This document shows, one piece after another, positions 18,887 through 27,191 of a stretch of 64,000 nt of DNA. A program made the position numbers and the translations under genes. Source of the stretch: Imperialibacter sp964351395 (GTDB lineage: Bacteria; Bacteroidota; Bacteroidia; Cytophagales; Cyclobacteriaceae). Location: contig CAYGOF010000013.1 in the NCBI GenBank assembly GCA_964351395.1, positions 1-64,000 on the forward strand. Reading direction: 5' to 3'. Numbering within the stretch: the stretch's first letter is position 1; every line of letters starts with the position of its first letter. The notes beneath the pieces are model-generated. The model saw nothing but the letters and a program-made list of their open reading frames with translations. It was not told the DNA's origin and ran no database searches.

Positions 18887-19951
18887 GTGAACCAACACTT
18901 GCAAACCATCCTGAATCTTATTCAGCAGTCGGATAGTTTAACCACCGAACAAAAGGAGATCATTGCCAAATCAGTAAAAAGTGCCGACAAAGAGTTAGAG
19001 ATCACTGCCTTCAAACTGGACCGGACAGAGAAAGTAAAGCGCACTACAGCTATTTTGTTAGAAGAAACTATTGAAGAACTAGAACTGAAAAGAAAGGCCA
19101 TTGAAGAAACCAATGCTGCCCTGACAAAATCACTGGATGAATTAAAGGCAACACAGGCACAATTGATCCAGTCTGAAAAGATGGCTTCACTCGGAGAACT
19201 CACGGCAGGTATCGCCCATGAGATCCAGAACCCGCTGAACTTTGTCAACAACTTCTCCGAAATCAATCAGGAACTGATTGAAGAGTTGAAAACTGAAAAG
19301 GAAAAAGCGAAAAGCGAGCGAGACGACGCCCTGGAAGCTGATCTTTTACATAATCTTGCCGAAAATGAAAGGAAAATCTCACACCACGGCAAACGAGCTG
19401 ATGCCATCGTGAAAGGCATGCTCCAGCACAGCCGCAGCAGTACAGGCGCCAAAGAACCCACCGACATCAATGCGCTCGTCGACGAGTACCTGCGCCTGTC
19501 CTACCATGGACTGAGAGCGAAAGACAGCACTTTCAACGCAACCATGGAAACTGACTACGATACATCGATTGGCAACGTTGATATAATTCCGCAAGACATC
19601 GGGCGTGTGGTTTTGAATTTGATTAATAATGCTTGCTACGCAGTAAATGAACAACAAAAAGCTTGTCAGGCTGAGCCTGTCGAAGCCGGTTACGTGCCAA
19701 CTGTTTCTATCACTACCAAAAAAGAAGGAGACAAAATTCTGATCTCCATCAAAGACAATGGCCCCGGCATCCCCTCTCCCATCAAAGACAAAATCTTCCA
19801 ACCTTTCTTCACCACCAAGCCCACCGGCCAGGGAACGGGATTGGGATTATCCTTATCTTATGATATTGTGAAGGCGCATGGAGGGGAGTTGAAGGTGGAA
19901 GCAAAACAGGATGAAGGAAGCTTATTCACCATACAAATCCCATTAGCATGA
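18887..19951 (+). CDS. Soluble histidine kinase without sensor domain
   Basis: The 354-residue protein starts at a GTG and has no membrane segment. Residues ~1-90 are helical and coiled-coil (ELELKRKAIEETNAALTKSL), followed by the H-box with H111, N-box DIGRVVLNLINNACYAV, G1 DNGPGIP and G2 GTGLGLSLS. The dimerisation hairpin has an insertion (TEKEKAKSERDDALEADL) relative to paralogues. A palindrome at 19661-19687 is read in frame in the loop before G1. The FIST gene just upstream is its likely input, since this kinase has only a coiled-coil N-terminus. Its stop overlaps the next gene start by 4 nt. Confidence 0.92.
   Translation: MNQHLQTILNLIQQSDSLTTEQKEIIAKSVKSADKELEITAFKLDRTEKVKRTTAILLEETIEELELKRKAIEETNAALTKSLDELKATQAQLIQSEKMASLGELTAGIAHEIQNPLNFVNNFSEINQELIEELKTEKEKAKSERDDALEADLLHNLAENERKISHHGKRADAIVKGMLQHSRSSTGAKEPTDINALVDEYLRLSYHGLRAKDSTFNATMETDYDTSIGNVDIIPQDIGRVVLNLINNACYAVNEQQKACQAEPVEAGYVPTVSITTKKEGDKILISIKDNGPGIPSPIKDKIFQPFFTTKPTGQGTGLGLSLSYDIVKAHGGELKVEAKQDEGSLFTIQIPLA
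19661..19687. repeat. In-frame palindrome inside kinase gene
   Basis: GCTTGTCAGGCT and AGCCTGTCGAAGC form an imperfect inverted repeat around one central base. The sequence is of the CAGGCTGAGCCTG type that recurs in many Bacteroidota genomes. It encodes ACQAEPVEA in the loop between N-box and G1, at the place where paralogues at 17363, 21604 and 23674 carry other palindromes. Confidence 0.75.
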
Positions 19952-21936
19952 AGCAGGTCATCTCCCTATTTTTTCTCTTGTGTGTTTTGCGCCCTGCTTT
20001 ATGTCAGAACTTTAATCTTCATAGAAGGTACGACAGTTTGCTCCGCGAGAAACAGTTGATAAATACCGATACAAACAAGATAAATATATGGAATGGACTA
20101 GCCAACATTTTCAAGTTTAGCCGACCTGATTCTTCCGTTTATTATGGATCAAAGGCGTTGGAATTTTCCAGGTCAATATCATTTCATGAAGGAGAAGTTA
20201 ATGCATTAGAGATCCTCGGAATCGCCTATTCAACCATAGGAAATAATGCCAGCTCGTTAAAAATTAACCTGGAAGGTTTAAAAAAAGCAGAACAATTTAG
20301 GTTGAAAGACAGTCAAAGCGCATTCCTTTTAAGCCTGGCCGACAATTACCGGAGTTCTGCAGATTACGAGAAGGCATTATCTTATTACCAAAGGGCTTAC
20401 ATCCTATTTGATTCTCTCCAAAACTACCGTTTTTCCGCTATTTGTAGTTCGTATATCGGCCAAACATATTTTGCGTTGGGCAAGGTAGATTCCGCTTTCT
20501 TTTACTGTTACAAAGGAAAACACCAAGGCGACAGGCTAGATGTAAATTGGGTCATCGGTCAGACCCACACACGACTTGGAGAAATTCACCGCGACCTTGG
20601 AAATCTTGATTCCGCCTTCTGCTATTTTCAGAAAGCTGTCCATAAATCAGCATTGTTGGTTGAAGGTTCAGGTCATTCATACCGTGCGCTCGAGTTAGCT
20701 AAATTGTTTGAATCATTTGGGCAACAAGATTCATGCTTATACTATGCTGGCCAGGCTTTGGAAATAGGCAGCAGAAATAAACTGTATGAAGACACGGCCG
20801 ATGCTTGTACCTTCCTCTCCGACTATTATGAGAAAAGTGATGCTGCAAGAGCACTGCATTTTAACAAAATGGCCCTTGCCTACAAAGACAGCATCACCAA
20901 CATTAGCAGGATCGCCAGCTTTACCGATATGATTGATTTTGACGAGCAACAACGAAACTTTGAGTTGGAAGTAGCTAAAAACGAATACCAATCAACTATT
21001 CGAATGAACATCTTGATCGGCAGCACATTCACTTTGCTTATCACTGCCTTCTTTTTGTTTCGGAACAACAGGAATAAGCAAAAGGCTAAGCAAGCAATTG
21101 AACAGGCGTTTGAACAGCTCAAATCCACCCAATCCCAACTCATCCAATCCGAGAAAATGGCCTCCCTCGGAGAACTCACAGCAGGCATTGCGCATGAGAT
21201 TCAGAACCCGTTGAATTTTGTGAATAACTTCTCTCAGGTGAATAGAGAACTGGTCGAAGAGCTCAAGGAAGCGGTATCCAAAAATGATCAGGAAGAAATC
21301 AATGCCTTACTCAAAGACCTCGGAGACAACGAAGAAAAGGTGACTCACCACGGCAAACGAGCCGATGCCATCGTCAAAGGCATGCTGCAGCACAGCCGCA
21401 GCAGCACCGGCACCAAAGAGCCCACAGACATCAATGCCCTGGTCGATGAGTACCTCCGCCTCTCCTATCATGGACTGAGAGCAAAGGACAAAAGCTTCAA
21501 TGCAACAATAGAAACGAACTACGATGCGGCCATTGGCAACATCAACATCATCCCTCAGGACATCGGGCGGGTAGTGTTGAATTTGATTAACAATGCTTTC
21601 TACGCGGTCGCCGAAGCTTCAGCGAAGGAGACCGCCTTGTCTGCCAAAGCCTTGGCGGCGGCGGATGCCGGCTATCAGCCCACCGTCTCCGTCAGCACCA
21701 AAAAGTCTGGCAATCAGGTGACCATCTCCATCAAAGACAACGGCTCCGGCATCCCCGACGCCATCAAAGACAAGATCTTCCAGCCTTTCTTCACTACCAA
21801 GCCTACGGGGCAAGGAACTGGATTAGGATTATCCTTATCTTATGATATTGTGAAGGCGCATGGAGGCAAAATAGATTTAGAACCCAGCCGTGATGAATAC
21901 ACCACAATGAACATTAAACTTCCCATTAAGCAATGA
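19948..21936 (+). CDS. Sensor histidine kinase with periplasmic TPR domain
   Basis: The 662-residue protein has a signal peptide (1-19, ending RPALC or so), periplasmic TPR repeats (~30-330), a membrane segment (~353-371, MNILIGSTFTLLITAFFLF) and a kinase core with H416, intact N-box, G1 (DNGSGIP) and G2. The sensor is closely related to that of the gene at 13211 (SSVYYGSKALEFSRS against SGIYYGNKARMLARQ). It overlaps both neighbours by 4 nt, so it is coupled to the soluble kinase before and the TPR kinase after. Two palindromic units are read in frame at 21604-21661. Signal unknown. Confidence 0.92.
   Translation: MKQVISLFFLLCVLRPALCQNFNLHRRYDSLLREKQLINTDTNKINIWNGLANIFKFSRPDSSVYYGSKALEFSRSISFHEGEVNALEILGIAYSTIGNNASSLKINLEGLKKAEQFRLKDSQSAFLLSLADNYRSSADYEKALSYYQRAYILFDSLQNYRFSAICSSYIGQTYFALGKVDSAFFYCYKGKHQGDRLDVNWVIGQTHTRLGEIHRDLGNLDSAFCYFQKAVHKSALLVEGSGHSYRALELAKLFESFGQQDSCLYYAGQALEIGSRNKLYEDTADACTFLSDYYEKSDAARALHFNKMALAYKDSITNISRIASFTDMIDFDEQQRNFELEVAKNEYQSTIRMNILIGSTFTLLITAFFLFRNNRNKQKAKQAIEQAFEQLKSTQSQLIQSEKMASLGELTAGIAHEIQNPLNFVNNFSQVNRELVEELKEAVSKNDQEEINALLKDLGDNEEKVTHHGKRADAIVKGMLQHSRSSTGTKEPTDINALVDEYLRLSYHGLRAKDKSFNATIETNYDAAIGNINIIPQDIGRVVLNLINNAFYAVAEASAKETALSAKALAAADAGYQPTVSVSTKKSGNQVTISIKDNGSGIPDAIKDKIFQPFFTTKPTGQGTGLGLSLSYDIVKAHGGKIDLEPSRDEYTTMNIKLPIKQ
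21604..21661. repeat. In-frame palindromic insert inside kinase gene
   Basis: GCGGTC...GACCGC (21604-21635) forms an imperfect inverted repeat with GAAGCTTC inside it, and CCGCC...GGCGG (21632-21661) a second, looser one. Together they encode the alanine-rich stretch AEASAKETALSAKALAAADA in the loop between N-box and G1. Paralogues without inserts have about ten fewer residues here. Confidence 0.65.
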
Positions 21937-23921
21937 AAATAAGAGCCTATATATGTTGCCTGCTCTGCACCTGCGGTTCTTTCGCTTTTGGGCAAAGTGA
22001 GACATTGAGGGATGTCCAAACCCTAGAGCAGAAATTAAAAGAAGCGACCCAAGACAGCACCAAATCCTTGCTACTGGCACAATTGTGTGAGGCTTATCGA
22101 TGGTCCAATCCGGATTCAGCCTATCATTATGGGCAAAAAGCACTGATGCTTGCCAGATCAATCTCTTTTCCCAAAGGAGAAGTCAGAGCCCGCAATGGGC
22201 TTTCTGTTGTAAAAAGAGAACTAGGGCTTGTTCCCGACGCTATTGATGAGGGGTTGAAAGCACTTCGAATTTCGGAGTCCTTAAAAAACGACCCACTGAT
22301 CTATCTTTCAAAAATAAGAATTGCCAACGCTTACAATGAAATAGCCAATTATGAAAAAGCACTGGAGTATTATCGCTTTTCAATGTCAAAATCCTTCATA
22401 GACAACAACAAAATACTAGCTGAAGCTTACCTGCTTCTTATGGCCCACTGCTACGCAGACTACGGTCTCCTAGATTCAGCTGAAATCACAGTTTCCAGGT
22501 CATTGACTATCGGTTCTGAAATCAACGCCTTCTCATCGCTGCTTTTTGATACGGAGGCCAAAATAGCAGAAATACAGGGGGACTATGATAAAGCAATTGC
22601 TAGCTATGATTTGGCCATAAAATATAGCTCCGCAAACGAAAACCAGTCTGAGATGGCGGCCAGTTTTATAGAAAAAGCAAAAATTTATGAAAAGCTGAAG
22701 ATGCCAGACGCGGCAGTGGCAAATGCTTTAAAATCTGAGCAAATTGGAAAACTCCTTGACCACCCGCGATTAATTATTGATGCCTCGCAAATTTTGGCAA
22801 GAATATATGAGTCTATAGATCCCAAAAAATCTATTTACTACCATAATCAATTACTTGCAGCAAAAGATACTTTAAGCAAATTCAACCAAATTCAGTCTTT
22901 TCAAAACGTCGTTTTACGAGACCGTGAAAACCAGGAAGAGATAAAAAAGGCGGAAGAAGAACTTATTGTTTCAGTAAAGCTCTACAGCCTGATTGCCGGG
23001 ATCATTGTCTTTTCATTTATCGCACTAATACTTTACCGTAATAACCGCAACAAACAAAGGGCCTTTGCCCTTTTGCAACAACAGAAAGTAGAGATCGACT
23101 CTCAGAAAAACAAAGCAGAGCAGGCGCTCACCGAACTCAAATCCACCCAATCCCAACTCATCCAATCCGAAAAAATGGCCAGCCTTGGCGAGCTCACTGC
23201 TGGTATTGCCCACGAGATTCAAAATCCATTGAACTTCGTCAACAACTTCTCGGAGCTAAATAAAGAACTGATCGCCGAACTTAAAGAGGCTGTAGCCAAT
23301 AATGACCAGCAGGAAATTGATGCCATCTTAAATGACCTTGAGGGAAACGAAGACAAAGTAACCCAGCACGGCAAACGAGCCGAGCAGATCGTCCGGGCCA
23401 TGCTGCAGCACTCCAAAGGCAGTGAAGGCAAAAAGGAGCCCACCGACCTCAACGCACTGTGCGATGAATACCTGCGCCTGGCCTACCACGGCATGCGAGC
23501 CAAAGACAATCGCTTCAACGCTGAGTTCAAACTCAACCTCGACCCTGCCCTGCCCAATCTTGAAGTGGTGCCTCAGGATATTGGTCGGGTGCTACTCAAC
23601 CTGATCAACAACGCTTTTCAAGCCGTTGCTGATGTAGAAAAACCAGAGGTGGCAGTCGCTACAAAGTGGGTGAGCTCCCCTTCAGGGGTCAGGGGTAGCG
23701 AGGGCAACATCCAAATCACCGTCTCCGACAATGGAACAGGCATCCCGGACGAGATCAAAGACAAAATTTTTCAGCCTTTCTTCACCACCAAGCCCACCGG
23801 ACAGGGAACGGGGCTTGGATTATCCCTATCTTATGATATCGTAAAGGCGCACGGCGGGGAATTGAAGGTGGAGAACGTTGAAAGTTACGGTGCAAAATTC
23901 ACCATTAAATTGATGGCTTAA
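21933..23921 (+). CDS. Sensor histidine kinase with periplasmic TPR domain, second core subtype
   Basis: This 662-residue protein has a signal peptide (1-20, CGSFAFG), TPR repeats (~30-320), a membrane segment (~350-368), a coiled coil (~375-405) and a kinase core with H427. The core differs from most paralogues: the second helix reads RAEQIVRAMLQHSKGSEGKK, followed by LCDEYLRLAYHGMRAKDNRF and IGRVLLNLINNAFQAV. The same subtype occurs only in the next gene. G1 is DNGTGIP and G2 is GTGLGLSLS. A palindrome is read in frame at 23674-23699. It overlaps the previous gene by 4 nt and the next begins 12 nt downstream. Confidence 0.92.
   Translation: MKIRAYICCLLCTCGSFAFGQSETLRDVQTLEQKLKEATQDSTKSLLLAQLCEAYRWSNPDSAYHYGQKALMLARSISFPKGEVRARNGLSVVKRELGLVPDAIDEGLKALRISESLKNDPLIYLSKIRIANAYNEIANYEKALEYYRFSMSKSFIDNNKILAEAYLLLMAHCYADYGLLDSAEITVSRSLTIGSEINAFSSLLFDTEAKIAEIQGDYDKAIASYDLAIKYSSANENQSEMAASFIEKAKIYEKLKMPDAAVANALKSEQIGKLLDHPRLIIDASQILARIYESIDPKKSIYYHNQLLAAKDTLSKFNQIQSFQNVVLRDRENQEEIKKAEEELIVSVKLYSLIAGIIVFSFIALILYRNNRNKQRAFALLQQQKVEIDSQKNKAEQALTELKSTQSQLIQSEKMASLGELTAGIAHEIQNPLNFVNNFSELNKELIAELKEAVANNDQQEIDAILNDLEGNEDKVTQHGKRAEQIVRAMLQHSKGSEGKKEPTDLNALCDEYLRLAYHGMRAKDNRFNAEFKLNLDPALPNLEVVPQDIGRVLLNLINNAFQAVADVEKPEVAVATKWVSSPSGVRGSEGNIQITVSDNGTGIPDEIKDKIFQPFFTTKPTGQGTGLGLSLSYDIVKAHGGELKVENVESYGAKFTIKLMA
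23674..23699. repeat. In-frame palindrome inside kinase gene
   Basis: CCCC-TTCA-GGGG (23677-23688) lies within a wider inverted repeat GCTCCCC (23674-23680) / GGGGTAGC (23692-23699). It encodes SSPSGVRGS between the N-box and G1, exactly where three other kinases of the cluster carry unrelated palindromes. Confidence 0.7.
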
Positions 23922-23933
23922 ACAAGCGTCGCT

Positions 23934-26360
23934 ATGAAACAACCATTACTGCTCCTTGTGATATTAGCCCTCCGGTTGAATGCCGTTGCACAGGATTCTC
24001 TGGAAGTTCAGCAAAGTACTCTGAAAGACCTAGAAATCAGGATTAATCAAATGAGCAGTCAGGATACTTCTAAAATAGGCCTACTTGCTCAATATGCTGA
24101 AGCAAGCTTCTACAACCTCAATTTCGTCGACGGACTAAAAAAAGTACAGGATATTCGCACACTATCGGAAACCCTTCGATATCCAAAAGGACAAGCACTA
24201 TACGATCATTGCATGGCCATCTTTCATCGGGAAGGCAATTTGGCACTGTACTACCTGGTGCTTTCCAACAGGGCGCTGCGGCGGCCTACATATTTTGGGC
24301 CGTTCTACAGTGTAAGAATTGCTCCGGGAATAAAGGATGACGAGACAGACCTGGTCATATCTAATCTTGCCACGGCTCTTCATTACTTTGAAAAAACAGA
24401 AGAAATTGAATTACGAGCCCACATTCATATGGCACTGGCCGAAGCTTATATGAATCAAAATAACATCGCCGCCACCGCCGAGCACCGAAAGATCGCATCG
24501 AATCTGTATTCACAATTAAACATGAGTTATCCTGTGTTGGCCATTATGGCGAATGAAATCCAGGACCTGTGGTACGATGAGAAGGAAGAAGCTGCAACGA
24601 AACTATCCCTGGAAGCTTCCGACATCTTTGTGAAAGAAAAAAACCAGTTCATAAAAGCGTTAGATGCTGTTTTGCTTGGGAATCTTTTCACACAACAAAT
24701 GCGCCTCGGCTTGGGTCTTGAGTACCTTTACAACGCAGAAGCCCTGCTTCAGGATCTGGGTGATAAAGACTTATTACGATGTGTATACTGGCTCATATCT
24801 TTTGTTTTTGACACTCCTCTCAAAGACGGAAAGAAAGGCCTGGAATACGAATTCAAAATACTGGAACTCTTCGAAGAAACGAATTATGATGAGGGAATAG
24901 AATACACTTACCTCAGGATTGTTCAAAATTCTGACCTCCTAACGGATGGTGCGGATTTCTATTGGGAACGGATCGAAAATTCGGAAAAAGGCGTCTTCGC
25001 ATGGTTTGATCAGGGAGTTCAAAGACAAAAGGCAAAACAACTGTTTGCACTCAACAAGATTCAGGAGGCAATCACAATATTAGAACAGTCTATCTATTAT
25101 TTTGGCATTAAAGACCCCAGGGGTGCAGCCGAATCGGCCATGTACATATCCGACTATTTCCAAAAAGTCGGCGATTTGATTTCAACAGCGAAATATGCAG
25201 AAATAGCCTATGACTACGCAAAAAAAGGGCGCTACCTGCCAGTATTGGTGAGCGCCTCGGGCATTCTCAGCGAATGTCACGAAAAACTTGGTGAAAATAG
25301 CAAAAGCTATGCCTATTTGAAGCTTTTTAAGGAGTACAAAGAAAAGTCTGACAACCTCGAGAATGCGGCCAGACTTTCGGAGGTACTACTTCAGGCTGCT
25401 CTTAAAAATAGCCAAAAGGAAATCGAACAATTAGAAATAGCAAGGCTACTTCAAACGGAAGAAAACAAGACCCAACGCCTGTGGATTATTCTGATAGTCG
25501 GTGCTTTGTTTTCGAGCATCATTTTAGTCGTCGTCATTTATCGAAATGCTCGGGAAAAAGAAAAAACCAATTCGACGCTTAGTAAAACGCTTATTAACTT
25601 AAAAAGTACCCAATCCCAGCTCATCCAATCCGAAAAAATGGCCTCCCTCGGAGAGCTCACCGCCGGCATTGCCCACGAGATCCAGAATCCACTCAACTTT
25701 GTCAACAACTTCTCGGAAGTGAATAAAGAGCTCGGAGAGGAACTGCAGCAGGCCATTGAGAAAGGTGACACAGAAGAGATCAAAGCCATAGCTAAAGACC
25801 TGATTGAGAACGAAGAGAAGATCAACCACCACGGCAAGCGAGCCGAAGCCATCGTGCGTAGCATGCTCCAGCATTCCAGAACCAGTGAAGGCAAAAAGGA
25901 GCTCACCGACCTCAACGCCCTGTGCGATGAATACCTCCGCCTGGCCTATCACGGACTCCGAGCCAAAGACAACCGCTTCAATGCTGAATATAAGCTGAAC
26001 CTCGACCCTGACCTACCTAAAATTGAAGTCGTGCCGCAGGACATCGGCCGGGTGCTGCTGAACCTGATCAATAATGCCTTCCAGGCTGCAAGCGAAGTTG
26101 AAAATCCATCAGTGACAGTTGCCACCAGGAAAATGGACAAAGGAATCGAGATCACCGTTGCCGACAATGGTCCCGGCATCCCGGACAACATCAAAGACAA
26201 GATCTTCCAGCCTTTCTTTACCACCAAGCCCACCGGACAGGGAACTGGATTGGGGTTGAGTTTAAGCTACGACATTGTGAAGGCGCATGGTGGGGAGTTG
26301 AAGGTGGAGACGAAGGATGGTGAGGGAAGCGAGTTTATCATTCAATTACCTCTTGTCTGA
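23934..26360 (+). CDS. Sensor histidine kinase with long periplasmic TPR domain, second core subtype
   Basis: The 808-residue product has a signal peptide (1-19), a long TPR-like periplasmic region related to that of the gene at 15163, a membrane segment (~516-536, LWIILIVGALFSSIILVVVI) and a kinase core with H581. The core is the second subtype shared with the gene at 21933 (RAEAIVRSMLQHSRTSEGKK). N-box, G1 (DNGPGIP) and G2 are intact. The last residues (GSEFIIQLPLV) closely match the end of the giant kinase, and both are followed by the same inverted-repeat element and an orphan kinase tail, suggesting the native tail was replaced. Confidence 0.92.
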   Translation: MKQPLLLLVILALRLNAVAQDSLEVQQSTLKDLEIRINQMSSQDTSKIGLLAQYAEASFYNLNFVDGLKKVQDIRTLSETLRYPKGQALYDHCMAIFHREGNLALYYLVLSNRALRRPTYFGPFYSVRIAPGIKDDETDLVISNLATALHYFEKTEEIELRAHIHMALAEAYMNQNNIAATAEHRKIASNLYSQLNMSYPVLAIMANEIQDLWYDEKEEAATKLSLEASDIFVKEKNQFIKALDAVLLGNLFTQQMRLGLGLEYLYNAEALLQDLGDKDLLRCVYWLISFVFDTPLKDGKKGLEYEFKILELFEETNYDEGIEYTYLRIVQNSDLLTDGADFYWERIENSEKGVFAWFDQGVQRQKAKQLFALNKIQEAITILEQSIYYFGIKDPRGAAESAMYISDYFQKVGDLISTAKYAEIAYDYAKKGRYLPVLVSASGILSECHEKLGENSKSYAYLKLFKEYKEKSDNLENAARLSEVLLQAALKNSQKEIEQLEIARLLQTEENKTQRLWIILIVGALFSSIILVVVIYRNAREKEKTNSTLSKTLINLKSTQSQLIQSEKMASLGELTAGIAHEIQNPLNFVNNFSEVNKELGEELQQAIEKGDTEEIKAIAKDLIENEEKINHHGKRAEAIVRSMLQHSRTSEGKKELTDLNALCDEYLRLAYHGLRAKDNRFNAEYKLNLDPDLPKIEVVPQDIGRVLLNLINNAFQAASEVENPSVTVATRKMDKGIEITVADNGPGIPDNIKDKIFQPFFTTKPTGQGTGLGLSLSYDIVKAHGGELKVETKDGEGSEFIIQLPLV

Positions 26361-26847
26361 ATGACGGATTTAATGGATTACAAGATGACACGGATTGAGT
26401 TATGAGTAAGGAACTGAAATATAGAGATATCACAGAAAAAGTGATTGGAGCTTGCTTTGAGGTCCATAAGTTTCTTGGGAATGGGTTTCACGGTCCGCCG
26501 ATGCGGGAAGTTATCTATCAACGTGCCTTAGCCTGGGAAATGAAACAAGCCGGTCTTGAGTTTAAGCGTGAAATTGAGCAAGACATCTTCTATAAAAACT
26601 TACCCGAGCCAATTGGAACCAGACGTGCAGATTTTGTAGTGGAAGCGAAAGTCCTGGTTGAGTTAAAAGCTGCTATTGAACTTCAGGATGTCCATCTCGC
26701 ACAAACACTTAATTACCTGAAAGCCTACAGATTGGAAGTAGGTCTCCTTATCAATTTTGGAAGTAAAAGTTTAACCTTTAAACGACTCGTTTTATGAGCA
26801 CATCCGTGAAATCCTTCCATCCGTGCAAATCTGTGATTCCGACAGTT
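26361..26847. mobile_element. Inverted-repeat element carrying a GxxExxY gene
   Basis: It begins directly after the kinase stop with ACGGATTTAATGGATT and CACGGATT (26389-26396), and ends after the gene with CCATCCGTG repeats, a degenerate AATCTGTG and the junction ATTCCGACAG (26836-26845). The GxxExxY gene fills the middle. The same borders occur without the gene at 13003 and 26947. GxxExxY genes are often flanked by CACGGATT-like repeats in other genomes, as far as I recall; here the three copies show it directly. Confidence 0.65.
26402..26797 (+). CDS. GxxExxY protein
   Basis: The 131-residue protein matches the GxxExxY family (EKVIGACFEVHKFLGNGF near the start, then RADFVVEAKVLVELKA, HLAQTLNYLKAY and VGLLINFGSKSLTFKRL at the end). 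The family has a PD-(D/E)XK nuclease-like fold, consistent with the DF..E.K arrangement near residues 80-90, but its role is unknown. In the usual family the motif reads GF-x-EVIY; here six residues (HGPPMR) separate GF from EVIYQRAL, so the naming motif is split. The inserted codons contain CCGC/GCGG, a small palindrome. It lies in an inverted-repeat element between a kinase gene and an orphan kinase tail. Confidence 0.88.
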   Translation: MSKELKYRDITEKVIGACFEVHKFLGNGFHGPPMREVIYQRALAWEMKQAGLEFKREIEQDIFYKNLPEPIGTRRADFVVEAKVLVELKAAIELQDVHLAQTLNYLKAYRLEVGLLINFGSKSLTFKRLVL

Positions 26848-26946
26848 TTGAGCTATGATATTGTGAAAGCGCACGGTGGTGAGTTGAAGGTGGATTCAAG
26901 TGATGGAAAGGGCTCTGAGTTTATTATTCACTTGCCAATTGTCTGA
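26848..26946 (+). pseudogene. Orphan C-terminal tail of a histidine kinase
   Basis: Beginning with TTG AGC TAT at 26848 the frame encodes LSYDIVKAHGGELKV and ends in GSEFIIHLPIV with TGA at 26944-26946. It is a complete ATP-binding-domain tail with no kinase in front. It is preceded by the element junction CCGACAG and followed by another copy of the element, so it sits between two elements in tandem. Confidence 0.8.
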
Positions 26947-27062
26947 ATGACGGATTTAATGGATTACAAGATGACGCGGAAAAAAGAAAACAAATGATAA
27001 GTATGATGCGATCAAAATCTGTGAAATCCAAAAATCAATGGAAATCCGTGATTCCGACAGTT
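26947..27062. mobile_element. Short inverted-repeat element (no gene inside)
   Basis: This copy starts with the same ~30 bases as the element at 26361 (ACGGATTTAATGGATTACAAG) and ends with AATCCGTG (27043-27050) and ATTCCGACAG (27051-27060). Its middle resembles the copy at 13003 (TATGATGCGATCAAAATC). It lies between two orphan kinase tails. Confidence 0.6.
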
Positions 27063-27158
27063 TTTGACATTGTAAAGGCGCATGATGGGGAGTCGAAAGT
27101 GGGCACAAAAATTGGGATCGACACTACTTTTATGCCTATATTACCTGTGACTTGGTAA
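27063..27158 (+). pseudogene. Decayed orphan histidine-kinase tail
   Basis: The frame from 27063 reads F-DIVKAHDGESKVGTK and continues to a TAA at 27156-27158. The conserved glycine of HGGEL is changed and the remainder has drifted, so this tail is older or no longer selected. It starts at the same codon as the tail at 13119, immediately after the CCGACAG junction. The propeller kinase gene begins 33 nt further on. Confidence 0.7.
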
Positions 27159-27191
27159 GTAGTCATACACATTAACCAACCTATTCGCCGA

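Noticed and set aside
26848..27158. Orphan kinase tails as independent small genes
   Set aside because: They have no start codon or separate domain; they are ends of the ATP-binding domain.
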